From the NCBI GenBank assembly GCA_036897525.1, contig JAYMTJ010000001.1, positions 124,001 to 188,000 of the forward strand: DNA of 64,000 bases, read 5' to 3'. Source of the stretch: Pelargonium x hortorum (Eukaryota; Streptophyta; Magnoliopsida; Geraniales; Geraniaceae). The position numbers and the translations under genes were made by a program. Shown piece after piece: positions 12,897-26,100 of this stretch (the stretch's first letter is position 1; every line of letters begins with the position of its first letter). The notes under the pieces were generated by a model. The model had not been told where the DNA came from. It ran no database searches and was given only the letters and a program-made list of their open reading frames with translations.

Positions 12897-15800
12897 TTTC
12901 TTTTTGTACTACGCCCCCTCTTTAGCTATACCTGCCAAAAAAGGAGATTCCAAGTTCAAAGTTTCACTATTCTCTTCCGTAAACCCACAGCCAAGGTCTA
13001 AGTTCGTTCTGGTCTCCCGTGTCCTGTATTTTACTAATTCGTGGAATCTTCCGGATCTACTTTTCACAACTGCCTGCAGAATTCATTAGTACAAAGTCCA
13101 AAAAGAACCAATATGAAAATGAAAATAGATATTTGACTCACCAGCGCTTTGGGATATGTACAAGAAGCTTAGATATTCTTCCCAAAACGCCTCGGGCTTT
13201 TTTCTCTTAATTTAAGAAAATAATAGTGGAGTGGGTGTACTTTGTTATCGGAAATTTAACACAGAATTTAATAAGTATAAAACTACAACCCTAAAGAAAT
13301 AGACAGGCTAGAAACTAGAAATTCTGCTTTAGCAAAAGGGAGGACTTCCTACATTCAAGGTATAGTGCCGGGCTCGCGCTTGCATACAAGATTAATGGGA
13401 CACCCCTCTCGACAACTCTTTACCTTCCTAAAAACCTTGAAAACTGTACTTTGAATTCCATTTTTCTTAGTAAAGCCCCTCCCCCAAAAAAATAACAGCT
13501 TTTAGTCTAATATTGTCCTATACATCCCATCTTCCTATCTCTTTTTATGCCCCGTATACCATACCAATGCTATAACTTTTTTTAGAAAGGAACTCATAGC
13601 TATGAGGACCCTTACCTTCAGAGAGGCTTCCTTAGGCTTTCAAAGAATTCCCTACATACCTGGCCGAGACATTCACAGCAAAACTTTAAGTTTAAAGGCA
13701 GTAGTTGTCCTAAGCAGAAAACCTCAAGCCCTTTGAACCCTGTCTATATATATCAATTTAATGCTAGGTTTTGTTTTGAAATTAATAAATATAATCATTA
13801 TCATTAAGGTACGCGCTTTTAGAATAAATAATCAAACACTACTGAAATTTGAGTTAGTTCAGTAAAGCACCTGTAATACCTTTAACCAAATCTTCTTTAT
13901 TTATTAATTACTGTACAACAATGTAATAAAAGGGTCACTTCTTATTAAAAAGGTAGCAGCTCTGTTTTTTTATGGCATTAAATTTGGGTTTTTTGTCAAT
14001 GTCAAAGCAGGAATCTTGTAAATATCCCTAAATTATTCAAAGTTAACAAAAAAGGAAACCCTATGTATCTTATTTACCTAATGCCCTTGACCAAGCTTCG
14101 TCTTAATATAATAGTAAGCTTTCTTTTTTGGCTACATGCTGTATGGGTATACATTTTGACCATCGGCAATGCCAGAAGTATCAGAAGCACGATAAACAGA
14201 ATAAAAATGAGAAAGCAAAAACTTTTGTTGTCTTATAAGATACTCTTGATCTTAGGTATAACAAAATTGAATTACGAATATTACGCTAGACGTTAAGTTA
14301 AGTCTTACAAGGGAAGGGTAATTTACAGAGTCACACCGGTACTCCTATATTTGAGGATTCACTATTCTTTTTAGGATGTGGAATGCTATAATAAACCTCT
14401 AATTCAAGTTTTCCGGATGGACGAAATACTCAAAATATGTACAGGATACCTATAAATCTCATAAGTACAAACTCAAAATGCAACATGAACGCCTTTTTTG
14501 TTAGAAAGCGGAGAGACTCTTATTATCATGTTGTGTCCTGGGTTGGAAGGCACTAAAATCACTGATATCTAACAGGATTTCTATTAGTTTTTAGTGAAGT
14601 GATGTATAAGGTTCTGTTTTGTCTCTTGTAAATTATTTACAACTATAAAGTTCTTAATATCGGAGAGGACTACTAGTTATAAGATTTGAGGAAAGCGTTA
14701 GTACTAACAAGTTTTTTGGAAAGCTTGAAATGAAACTAAGATACTTTCATAAGTTAAACATGTACTAAAGTAGCAGCGTTATTACACATTAAATTAAAGG
14801 GAAGACTTTTCATATGAAGCTAGCATAACTTCAGAATCCTTTTCAAATTATCGAGGTAAAATTAGAAGCGGATACAATTACATTGCTCAACATAGTTCTT
14901 CTTATACTTCCCTATATAGCCTTCGCCAAGTATTTGGTCTAGAATAAGCCGACCAGGGTCTCAAATACACTAATAATAGCTTTCTTTTTACCAAGGACCC
15001 TTGTCTCTCGTCTCGACATTTTCTGGAATTGACTAACCAAGAGAACCTATACCTATATAAACTCTGAAGCAACTCCGTACTAAAGATAAAAGCTCAAAAA
15101 AAACAGGATATTGTGGTTTAGTTATTTTCGGTGATGTTTATCAAAGTTCCTGAGAGTTCCTGTAATAATTAAGATATTGCGTATTTCTTAGCTTGCTCAA
15201 TTTATAACTAGTATAAATACCAGATTAGTATAGTCAAGTTTTGGACCTCTGACAGTGTCCTAATAAGCTAAAATAAGCTAAAGTCAAACGAATTTTATGT
15301 AATTAGAAAGTTATTCAGAAGTTTTCATTTAGAGATATTGCTTAGGCTGATTCCGAAAAGCATTGTATTATTAAAAGCTCCTGATTAGTAGAATGGGAGT
15401 ATAAAACTTCATAACATAGAACCTACTTCTAATTATATACAAACAAAAGAAAAACTCTTTGATAGAGCCCTCTTTGAAACCTGTTAAATAACTAAACCTA
15501 ACTTCTGTTTGGAGAAGTTTTTTATTCAAAAAAAAATCCCTTACTAAGTACAAGTTACAAATTATGGGTTACTAGTCAGACTATTAGGTATAATTCTCGA
15601 AAAATGCTGGGTATTACTCTATAGAGATTCCCTTACACAAAGAGCTAAAAGCCCGGTTCTAGTAAGTAACCACAATGAAACTCTATTTCTATACAAAGCT
15701 TAACCCACGGAACCCTCAAAACCAGGGTATTTGCCTGTCTGCTATATTTAGAGCCTAAATTAACTACTAGTACTACTTTTTTTTGCACCCGTATGCTTAT

Positions 15801-15908
15801 GTTGTAATTAACAAAATTTATATATTAGGAACCAATTCGAAACTATAAAATAGAGAATCACTTAAATAAAAGATATATAACTATCTCTGTTTATTATATT
15901 TCTCTTTG
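12897..15908. other. A+T-rich spacer, no gene recognised
   Basis: Open frames of 63 to 77 codons occur (12865-13089, 13019-13210 and 14063-14296 on plus; 15371-15553 on minus). The 14063-14296 frame starts with ATG and has a hydrophobic N-terminal half and a Lys/Arg-rich second half. It has no family match that I can see and no ribosomal or organellar protein signature. All are within chance length for this composition. Confidence 0.6.
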
Positions 15909-15983
15909 AATACACGGAATACAAGTGGTAGAGCACGCCTTAAACATAAGGAATGCCTTTGGTTCAATTCAAGGTCCCGCTTG
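15909..15983 (+). pseudogene. Eroded tRNA-like sequence, possibly Met-like
   Basis: AGTGGTAGAGC (15924-15934) is a typical D-arm string. It is followed after a normal distance by CCTT-AAACAT-AAGG as a shortened anticodon hairpin containing CAT, then by CTTTGGTTCAATTCAAG as a weak T arm. The spacing of D, anticodon and T parts fits a tRNA, and the T-arm part resembles plastid-type trnM. The acceptor ends do not pair, the anticodon loop is not seven bases with U33, and the D stem is incomplete. It is best read as a dead tRNA gene. The Met assignment is a guess. Confidence 0.35.
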
Positions 15984-18900
15984 AAGTAACACATAAACCT
16001 CGGTAAGCGCTGGAGAAATTGTATCCTATAGGACAGGACTCTTTTTTTAATAAAGCATTTCTTCCTTTTCCTATCGAGGGAAGTTATAGCCTTTTAGACA
16101 GAGTAGAGATAATTACTAACAGCAACGTTTTGAAAAACCGAATTTGTGGAAGCTTCTAAGGCGCAAGAACTTGGCTATAGAAAAGGTATCTTTAACATTC
16201 CAGACTTATCTATTCGTTTCGACTGACAAAAGTCCAAATTCTGTGTACCCGGCCCAACCCCTAATACTAGGGAGGTCAGAATTTCTTTGGATGTTCAAAT
16301 TACTACGAACTTTCCTATTGACTGAAAATTAGAGTTCTGATCCCGATTTGGTTGTTTTTTTCTTTTTAGAAGTTCCCAGGTCTTGTTAACTTGATAGAAG
16401 GAGTCCTTTCTCTATATTCTCGGGTTCTCTTATTCAGAAACACAGTTAATCTTTAAATAACAGGAAAGGGCACATTATTCAGTAATTAGCAGCCGGATTG
16501 TCAAAGTTTAAGGAAAGCCCTAATTTTAGACCCTGGAAATTAATTCCTTATAACTTCATCAAAATACAAGGATTCGGAGTTAGATGAGTCTACAATAAAC
16601 TCGATACGAAATTCTAGTATTAGTACAGCCTCAGTAAGGTGCAGAGCTTTGGGTATTTATAATATAATATTCAAGAGATATCAGCAAATGCTTTTTAGGA
16701 ATAGGAATTGACAAAAGGCGATTACTTCAGCTTCACTCGACATTTTCTTTACTTTCTGGGGATTAGGGATCGGGAATAATAAAGGAGTTGGGATTAAGCA
16801 GCCTTTTCCTGCCATAAGTACTATACTCAATTTAGTAGTAAAAGCAGTAAGTAGTTTCCTAGAGATAACAAATTACCTATTAGACTACTATATATAAAGA
16901 AATTCAACGTAATATTTGACGCTATACAATACTATATCGTGTGCACAATACAGGAATTTTAGAGTAGTCTTTTACTCAGTTAAGTATTCCTTTATAAATA
17001 AAAGAAAATAGAAAACAGAGTAGTCTTTGTCAGTATCGGATACCTTTTTTGAACTAAATATTGTTTTAGATTGCTACTAGTCTCAAAGCCCCTTAAAGCT
17101 CTGGAAAAAATGGCATAAGGAGTGTTGCTGTTTCGTAGGACCGGACCCCCCCAAAAAATCTGGTTAGTTTAATTAATAGGTAGCAAGTAGCACAATCAAA
17201 GGCAATCTGATGGTTACCCAAGACTTTTTGTAAAGAGTTTCCGTTTCCTTATTCTTTAACGGGATTTTATAGTCTATAGTTTCCCACCTCCAGTCTTACT
17301 CTAAGGGTTTATTATGAATAATAAGATATAGTTAAGTCCTTCCACTTAAGACATTATACAAGGCAACTCCTTACATCAATCTGCTACTACGATACCTGGG
17401 AAGAAATCACAAGCATCATGGTTTAACAGGTATATTGTAAAGTCTATTCTATTAAGAATTTTTAACAAGGATTGATCCTTGACAGACATTAAAGCTATAG
17501 CCACATCAGGAATCTTCTTTCATAACCAAATCTCAGTGCAACCCTTCACTGAAAGTATATTTAATAGTATAAGGAGAGTCAGGGAATATCATTTTCTTTA
17601 TCTAGGTGTTAACACAGAAACTCATCTTAGTTAAATTCTCAGGTCAGGTACTTGGCAAGTATACACATTCATTATACAAGGGAGCCTTTATAAAGACAAA
17701 AGGAAAGGCTGCTATCTAATTAGGAGGAAAACTTCTTACTTTGGAAACTCTGAATCAGTCCGAGGTGCGTATCTCAAGCAAAAGGGAAACAATTAGCAGG
17801 TAACATTATATGACGCACTTTATTTATCATATCATATCATGTAAATTGAAAGGATTCATAGACTAAAAAAAACTGGATTTATTGTATAACAAGGGAGAGG
17901 TTTAGTTGAACATTAAAACTGAGCATCCTTATCTTATGTCAGCTGTTATACTATGAGATTTCTCTTAACCTTATTTAATAGAAAAAAGTATTACCAGGGT
18001 AAACCGCGGATTCATGACAAGCAAATAAACAGTTGATATATTCAAGGAAACTCTTTATTTCTTTCTCATTCTCAAGGGTTTGAAATGAAAGCTCTATTAT
18101 TCATTTTATTTCGAAAAGAGATTCTAAGAACTTAATAACTTAGAAGATATGAAATACCAGTATCCCTATATACCAAACAAAAGATGTAACTTGGAAAAAC
18201 GGATTGGTACAGTTTTATGATTAGAAATAACGGGACAATTACTCTTTCGTTATGGTTTATAGATCGAATATATGCTTTGTCTGCTAAGTTTACTCTTTAA
18301 TACAATAGAAATAATAGAAAGACAGGGTCTCCCTTAGAAGTTATTTCAAATAACTTACGATATTGTAGAAAATTCTATTCCTAAAGAGTTCTCGGGACCT
18401 GATATACTGAGTTTAGCGCCGGGCTAGATCAGGATCCCGACAAGGGAAGTACTAAAGCTTATATACAAGCTAGCTAAAGATTTATAACTAAGTACACAAG
18501 TAATCTTCACATAATTCTTAATTTAGGAAATAAGAGGGTGGAGTCTACTAGGTATATATATAAGATAACAAAAGGATTCAAAATCTGATAATTATAGGAT
18601 TTGGGCCTTCCTCTTAATAGCTAGACTACCCGGAATCCCAGGTGTCATATAACAGCGGGGCTACCAAAAACTAGTATAGGTGTAGATACTCGATAAATTA
18701 CTTTAAGTAACTATTCCCTATTTGGAAAAAAAGGATATGGGAGGGAAGTGTAGGAAGTATACGGGATAGTACATATTTACATTATAGGAACATTTACTTT
18801 ATTACTTGAATGAACCTCTCCATGAGTTAGACTTTATAGTAGATTTACCTTTCTTCATGATAGACAAAACAGAGTTAATGGCACAGGCTTCTTCATTTTA

Positions 18901-20109
18901 GATCAAAGCTGGTGAGTGGGTTTAAATTAAAGAGAGACAAGTCAAACAATATTCTACGTCCAAGGCAACCCTTTTATAAGTATAGAAAGTAAAGGAAGAA
19001 AGACAACTCTGATTTTCAACGAAATACCCTAAATACACTTCTTTGTCACCCTTGAGTTATGCCCGGGATTTTCTCGATTAGGAACTTTACAAGTGAGGGA
19101 TCAGAATATACAACAGTATAGGGTTCTCGCTCTTGAAGCTGCAATAAACATAGACTTTTCTTTATAGGGATTTAAACTAAGTTTAATATAACTACTATCA
19201 ACATTAATCTCCTTGGCTTTTCTGTATAAAGTTTCAGTGATCTGCTATTTGAAAATATAGAGCTCACCCACTATAGGATAAAAGTCTATAACGACTAAGT
19301 ACGATAAATCCTAATCCTTGTCCTTGTCAGCAGCGCTTCTTAGCGGAGAACTCGTACTTAGTAATACATTTTAGTTTAACTGCCAAAAAAACTTGAATTC
19401 CGCTTTCTCTTATTCTATTGTTATTCTATTACTGGAGTCTAATGAAGAACGACTATTTACTAAGTATCTTAAGAGACCACTTCCCCTTTCGTAGGGCTGG
19501 AATCCCTCTATTCTTTCTTGTAGAGCTAATATAGCTCAAGTTTTTTTCTTAATACGCAAGATTGATTGGCTCTAAAAACTAAAGAACAAATCGCTATCAT
19601 CTACATATAAGAGGATTGATTATCTCTACCAAAATAAGGGGCGTTCCGCGGATTCCTTATAAGGGTTGAATACTTTCAGGTTTATCTAACAAATTCTTGC
19701 CAATCACCATTGCCCATAGCTCGCACTGACTAAGAAGCATTTGTCTCTATCAAACAAGATGAAGAGTAGGTAAACTTGCTTAGAAGGTACAGAGATAGAG
19801 TGCTGTTAAGGGCTGAGTGTTCCTTTTGTTTGGACTACTCTCCCTTTAACTTGAAACTTGACCGGCAATTCCTAGTCTATAGTATAAGCTAACTCTCGAA
19901 TAAGGTAAACTCTTGAAGATCCAACTACAAACACAACCTCATGGAAAGCTAGCCAGGAAGATCTCTCATATCCTAATGACATAACTCGCTAAAGCAAGTC
20001 CAAAAGTCTGTATCCTGTGAGTTAAAGAAACAGTCTTCCTAAGATGGAACATTAAGAATACCCTTGCAAAGTCTAAACTAGTCAATAGCATACCAAGGCG
20101 CTCTGAATC

Positions 20110-20165
20110 CCTTAACCCTAGGAACCTACAAAGCTTCTAAATCCCATTCTAACCAATGGAACACT
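20110..20165 (-). repeat. tRNA-like string, possible SINE-head relic (copy c)
   Basis: On the minus strand a D-arm-like TTGGTTAGAATGG is followed about 20 bases later by GTAGGTTCC and then CTAGGGTTAAGGG. The same two elements, a GGTTA(A)G string and GTAGGTTCC or a close variant, occur in this order at 57400-57446 and 57690-57740. They resemble the A and B boxes of a tRNA-derived element but are closer together than in a full tRNA. The shared exact words are short (13 bases at most), so common descent is not proven. Confidence 0.25.
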
Positions 20166-21460
20166 GAGAATCTTTCTTTGTTCTTTGAGCGTCTGTCCCG
20201 GTGTTGCTAAACTCTAATAAAGCCTTGAAAGTCAGAAGTCACGGAATTCTCTTAACTAAAGCATCCGCTTAAGGATATCCCTCACTGGAAAACCCCTTTG
20301 CTCTACAGCTATGTCCAGCATTTATTGCTATGTTATGTGCTCCCCCCTAGGCATTAATCTGAGACCTTGTCTCGTAGGGAATGGAATTTAGTAGAGCTTC
20401 AAGTACACAACTATAAGGAAGTAGTCAGATATAGAGGTAGGTATAAGCATATTTTCATGAGAAAAGGCTGTCACAAGTCACTTCAAACAAGTTATACAAC
20501 TGTGAGCTATTCTAAAAAAGAGGATCCCTATCAATTAAGAGAAATACCAAAAATTGTAAGCGCATTTACACACGCAAAAAACAATGTGGGTTTTACTTTA
20601 GTCTTTATCATTTGATTTTTTCCTACATTGACTCTAATTAAATTACTTAACTCTTATAAAGAATAGAAAGGTCATAGAGACTTTAACTCTGTTTAGAATA
20701 TATTATTTTCCTTATTTGTCTCTACCAGGATCCTTTAATAATAGACAAAAAAAGACAACTCCCTGTTACTGAAACAACAATATCCTTTATCATTTAGTTA
20801 AATCAGTCTAAAGCTAGAGACCTACTTAGATTAATTAATCTAGCTTACGGACATTTGAAAGACAAAGACATAGAGCTACCAATGAACTAAAACGGCCTAG
20901 ACAGACTGGAAAGCTCTCACCAAATACGGAATCCGGTCTATTAAGTAACACTACGTTGTTAGTAAAGGCCCCAGCTTCAGCACTAATAAAGAAGAAAAGC
21001 CTAGGATTCGGGGTTGCGTTCTCCCAGTATATTCCCTGTAAATTCTAACTACTATCTAAACTAAAGTATTCGAGGGTCCTTCATTGGCAAACCAAATCCG
21101 CAAAACACTTAGTTATTAAAATGCATTATCAAGCAGAAAAGCTCCTTACTTAAATTGAATTTTAGTGCCTACCCTTGGGTCTTTCTACATTTATAACTAT
21201 AACATTATTTTTGCAATTCTTTTAAGCAGCACTGCAGGTGGGAAATTCAGAAAGGGGAGGAATTATCCAAGTTTTCACTAGGATTTCCTTAATATTATAC
21301 TATACTTTGGTAATCCCGACCGCTCTTCTGAAAGGCCTTGAGACTCCATTTCTGGATAATTCTAATTGATAGTTTGTTTATAGTACTTTATATTAGAATC
21401 CGGTGGTTCCTTTTACGGTTTTTACTGTGCAGTACCTATTTATACCCTTTTCCCAAGTTC

Positions 21461-21472
21461 AAAAAAAAAAAA
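21461..21472 (+). repeat. A12 homopolymer
   Basis: Twelve consecutive A bases followed by GCTT. This is the longest A run that I saw in the window, and no gene lies next to it. Confidence 0.9.
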
Positions 21473-22826
21473 GCTTAGAAGTTGCCCATAAATAAATATC
21501 CTTTTTTTGAGTGGGCATACCACTAAGAGTTTCCTAAAAGGCTTTATCGGGGACACGAGGTAACTTTACTTGTTCAATCCTTGAGATTAGCACATTGTGA
21601 ATTCTATGCTATATTATTATGCCCTGTAGGTTGATTTATATTTATACAAAATGCTATCCCAAGTAAATCTAATAAGAGAATAAGACAAGGGTAGCCCATT
21701 TAACTAGCCGCAAAACCAGCTTCATCAATTATACATACCTTAAAATTTATTCTATTATATTGAAGTTTGTATACCTACATTTGCTCCTCAAAATTCCACC
21801 TTAAAACGTATCTGAACTGGCACTAAAGTAAAGGCAAGAATTTATAATAACATTAGGTTTGTTTGGTTTAGTTCCTTAATCTATTTGATTTGGAAATATT
21901 TGTTATTGCTGTAATTGATATAGATTTTAGTTTATTATTGAGAGTTAGATTCTGGATAGTTAAGAAATATTTCATTTTAGGAAATTAAGAGTGCTACAAG
22001 TGCTACTTGGTCTATTAGTTTAGAGCAAATCTACTCATAGGTTTTTTTTATTTCCAAAAGAGAGGTGCCTACTAGCGCTAGCCGGGTTTATTAAGAGGAG
22101 TCTACAAGCAAAGTCTCAGGTCATAGTTCTCCGTAGTTATAGTAAAAGGAATTCGTGTATTAGAATGACACCCTTTTATCTTGCAGACCTACACGAATAG
22201 CATCTGCAGTCTAAAGTTTTCAAAGTGAACCTTTTATTTAAATCTCCCATAGTCAAGCAAGTAATTCTAACAAATAGGGTACTTGCTGGGTTATTTGCCT
22301 GCCTTCAAATGGAACTGGCAAAAAGACTACTAGTGATTTTGATTTCATAAAAGTTCATTTAAGGTACTAATACTTCACAAAATTCTGTATCTCTAGTAGA
22401 CTTAGGCTAGGCAAACGCATAACTCTTAGTAATCCGGAACCCGGATTAAACCCCCTTTATTTATAAAAAGAAAAACTTGAAAGCCTTTTTACGATACGAT
22501 AAAGTTTTTTCGCATCACATTCTAACTAAGCCCCCTCTCAATAAGTAATGAAATTGACAAAGCATTTGTATTACTTTGGCTGCTTGTGTTGTGAGGCTTG
22601 TACTAAAAGGGTTCCCTTCTCCTTTTGGTATGGAGTTTAACTAAATAAAGTTATCGTTAGGGCTTTTAAACTAGGCATCCCTTTAATATGCAGTAAATTT
22701 AAGAATTGCAAAAGCATAGGCATGTTTTCGACAAAGACAAAAAAAGTAATAGAAGTACAAATTGGAACAAAGGAGAAGACTCTATCCAATATATAAGTAG
22801 AGCTATTCCTTGATTTGTGCTCTGAA

Positions 22827-23126
22827 TTAGATACTAGAGTTGCCGGGTTTGTTTAGAATGTCAGTAGTTTTATGTTGTTGGTGCGTATACCGCAGGTTAT
22901 AGTCGTAAAATACACTTGTTTTTACTAAGTTAATGTAAAACTTAACTAGGTATAGCCTTTCATCTAGGATTTTGATGAAAATGTTGACGCTTGCATTATA
23001 GCCAAGATGAAAATTCATTACTAAGGATATATTTTTCGGGTTTCTTATTGGATCTCGATCATTACAACAGTATACTATTTCCGATACATACCTAAGAAAT
23101 TTCTCAGCGAGTTCTTTTATTAACAA
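22827..23126 (-). mobile_element. Possible fossil of a Ty1/copia retrotransposon (RNase H part)
   Basis: This 99-codon minus-strand frame reads like a diverged end of a copia-type polyprotein. Near the start, IKEL followed by IVYCCN and IRNPKN recalls the RNase H stretch with its LYCDN core and following KNP. Further on, DERLYLVKFYINLV recalls the HERTKHI-type segment, and HKTTDILNKP recalls the conserved QxADxxTKP end. The order of these parts is right. The resemblance is to the family pattern only and each match is partial, so this is a fossil at best and clearly not a whole element. No terminal repeats, primer site or integrase were seen nearby. Nuclear LTR-element fragments are common in plant mitochondrial DNA, which fits. 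It could also be a chance frame. Confidence 0.35.
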
Positions 23127-26100
23127 ATTTAGCTAGCCTCTTTCTTCAGTTTCGCACAAACGAAGGCTACTTCCCCTAACTATAGGGAAAAAAATGACAA
23201 ATTACATAGAATCCCTTACTTACCACTTAGGCAGTCGAAACAGACAAAATACTGACATCTACCCATCATACCAGCATTCAGATAACATATACCCCTAATC
23301 CAGATTATAAGGGCTTTGGCCTTACTAGACTTTCTTAGTATTATCAAGAGTATCCCCTTCTCCTAACGAGAAAGGTCCAGTCTAATAAAGTTAAGTAAAT
23401 AGATTGAGAATAAGACTTTGTTGATAAACTAAAAGTGTCAAATAACATAATTTAAAAGTCGTACAGCCGCTGTTTATACAAGAGACAATGTAACGAAAGT
23501 ATGGTATTCTTAAAGATAAACAGTCAAATCACCGATAGCCACAAGGATTTAAATAAAACCCGGATACCCTTTTATAGTGAAACCTTGCACAGTTTAAAGA
23601 ATAATAAATAGAAAGTCTAAAGTCAAACTAGAAACGGGGATTTCGGCTAGATCAATATGTTAACTAAAAGAAAATCGAGGAATGAGGCGGTACTTCTGAA
23701 GGCAAATCAAGGTATCCGCTCATAGGAAGGGGCTGCTAAGTAGTTTTAAAAGTAAAGAGCAATAGTTCATTTTTTTAGATCTTTTACTATCATTTGTTAG
23801 TTTAGCTCACGGAATCACTTAAATAGGCATATATAAACTCACTCACTTCTCAATCCTTAAATTATAGCTTTCTTTATAGCTAGGATTTTTTACGAATGGT
23901 AAAGTGCATCCTTTTTACCTATACTGCAAGATTCAAATGGCGACTATTACTAAATAAATGAATCAAACGCACCAAGTTTACTAAAAATTATCATGTCTTT
24001 ACACAAAACGATGCCTACTCTCATTTTAGGTCTTAGTGTTTATCCTATAGTTTTCCGTCTATTTGAAATTCCGTAATCTAAGTAACCTAGTAATTCAAGC
24101 GAAAGATCAAACGAAAGTGAGTAAGGGGTACCTACTTATAAAAATTCTAGAGGATTCACACCATCTATCGTATATTTACATTGCTTTTTACTCAGAATCA
24201 AAAAAGGTTAAAAAAGAATTGTACTGCTCTGGACTACGGGATCGAAGCTATAAATATATAACAGGAATGCATTTTTCATACACATGCCTTAGTTAAGACA
24301 AACTTCTATAAAGATTAAGTTAAGAATAATTTCACAAAAGTTGGAGGATTCCTAACTATCCAAGTATCCGCATTCTTTAGCCTTTCTTTCCACTAACCAT
24401 TATGTGTATACTTATGAGGCCTCTGTCCAAAAGGACAGTTATGCAAGTGTTGTAATAGCGGATTAACCGTATCTAAGAATATACTAGGTTTTTAGCCTAT
24501 TCTTCTCGGAGCTATTCCTATATCTTGAAATAAGCCAGCGCCGCAATAGATATATCATCGATTAAGCAATAGGCTTTTGTTAAGTCTTTTTTCAAATACT
24601 GCCTCGTTGGAAGGTTTAATTAGTTTGAGGTTAATTCATGGCTATACCAAAATGACAGTTAAGCGAGTACCTGTAATAATAAGGTAAACGTCTAGATTGG
24701 CTGTCCTATAACTCTAGTTATATTTGTCCCTACACTAAACCTAATTCAAAAAGAGGTTTTTAAGGAGTGCTTTTATCCCTGGCTAAGAATTCTAAGTGTT
24801 ATTATATATATTCTCCAGGAAGTGCCCTTATGTAAGAGGAGATTACTGACTTGAGTCTTCTCGTCTTTATAACGGAAAGCCTTATACTCTATGTATGACT
24901 TTCCTCTGAAGAAGGTTCACAACACAAACAACACAAGTTGAAATTCATTAAGGGTTTGCTGTAAAGGAATCTCTTCGATAAGGACCCGTGGATTTGAAAA
25001 CTATGTATTTAGAAAAACTACCGGGTTTACTTTACTCTCTATCTTTCTTTTTTTAATAAAAAGAAAAAGCGTTTAATAGAATTGAGTTAGAGTCGTTTTG
25101 TTCTACCAACCCCGGATAGAAAACTAAAAACCTTGTTTTGACTACTTTATATATTAATATAAGATAAGGGTTCATATTATAATTTATTATTAGAGCCCTT
25201 AGTTACTACCCCTAAAATACTTACAGGTAACCCCTTGAATGTCATATTCAGCTAAAAACCCACGTTATGTTAGAAAAGGGCTTGATGCTATACTTGATTG
25301 TAGGGTTTTCCTTATTACTTAGATACAGAATTCACGAGCTCCATTCACAAAAAAGTTTACACTAAAACTACAAAAACCCGCTTTGAGTATACCAAAAAAG
25401 ATTATCTTTAGTTTGGGGGTGTCTAGGAGTAAATAATATTTCTCAAACAGAGGCGCGTAAATTGCAAACCTTATTTATAATCGGGAATTTTTATTAATGC
25501 TTCCTATCTTATACAGGATTATGAAGAACCCAACATTTTATCGGAAAAGCAAAGAGTTACTTACGAAGAAGAATTAAAATACTATAAATAAGTGATCAAA
25601 TCTAGCAGCAGTATTACAAAATTTAAGTAGAGTAAAGTCGTGCATTTTAATCAAGGAAAGCCTAAACTCATTCTTAGAGCTGCCGACCCCAAACCTTTGT
25701 TAGGTGCATTAAATTTTAAATAAAGCTCTTGTCAGAATTGTAGAAAGCTACCTATGAGTATTAAATACTACACTTTACTTTCTTCTGGTTCTACAATGGC
25801 CCTAGAAGTTTCCTCTGCTAAAACTTATAAAAGACCTGGCGTATTTAAGGGTGTTGCGGTACATTGTTTAGTACTCTGTGAATTTCTTAAGATCCTACTT
25901 CGCTAGAAAAGCTCGGTTTTACTCCGCAGAAATCTTAAGATTGGGGAATGTATTGCCCTTATAAAATCTAGAGTTAGTAGCAAAATAGAAGGACTTGGGT
26001 TCAATTTAATGCCTAATGCTAAGCAAGTTCCAGAATATAGGCCCGCTATATTAGGACAGAATCATTATTTCAAAGTAACCTCAAAAATCTTGAGTGTAAC

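Larger units (their letters stand above)
15984..22826. other. A+T-rich spacer with a slightly G+C-richer block near 19.7-20.4 kb
   Basis: No known gene is visible. Open frames of 62 codons (16144-16332, plus) and 82 codons (20367-20615, plus) have no recognisable family. Between about 19.7 and 20.35 kb the sequence becomes richer in C on the plus strand and carries a tRNA-like string (20110-20165, minus) listed separately. A run of 12 A lies at 21461-21472. The rest has no pattern I can name. Confidence 0.55.
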
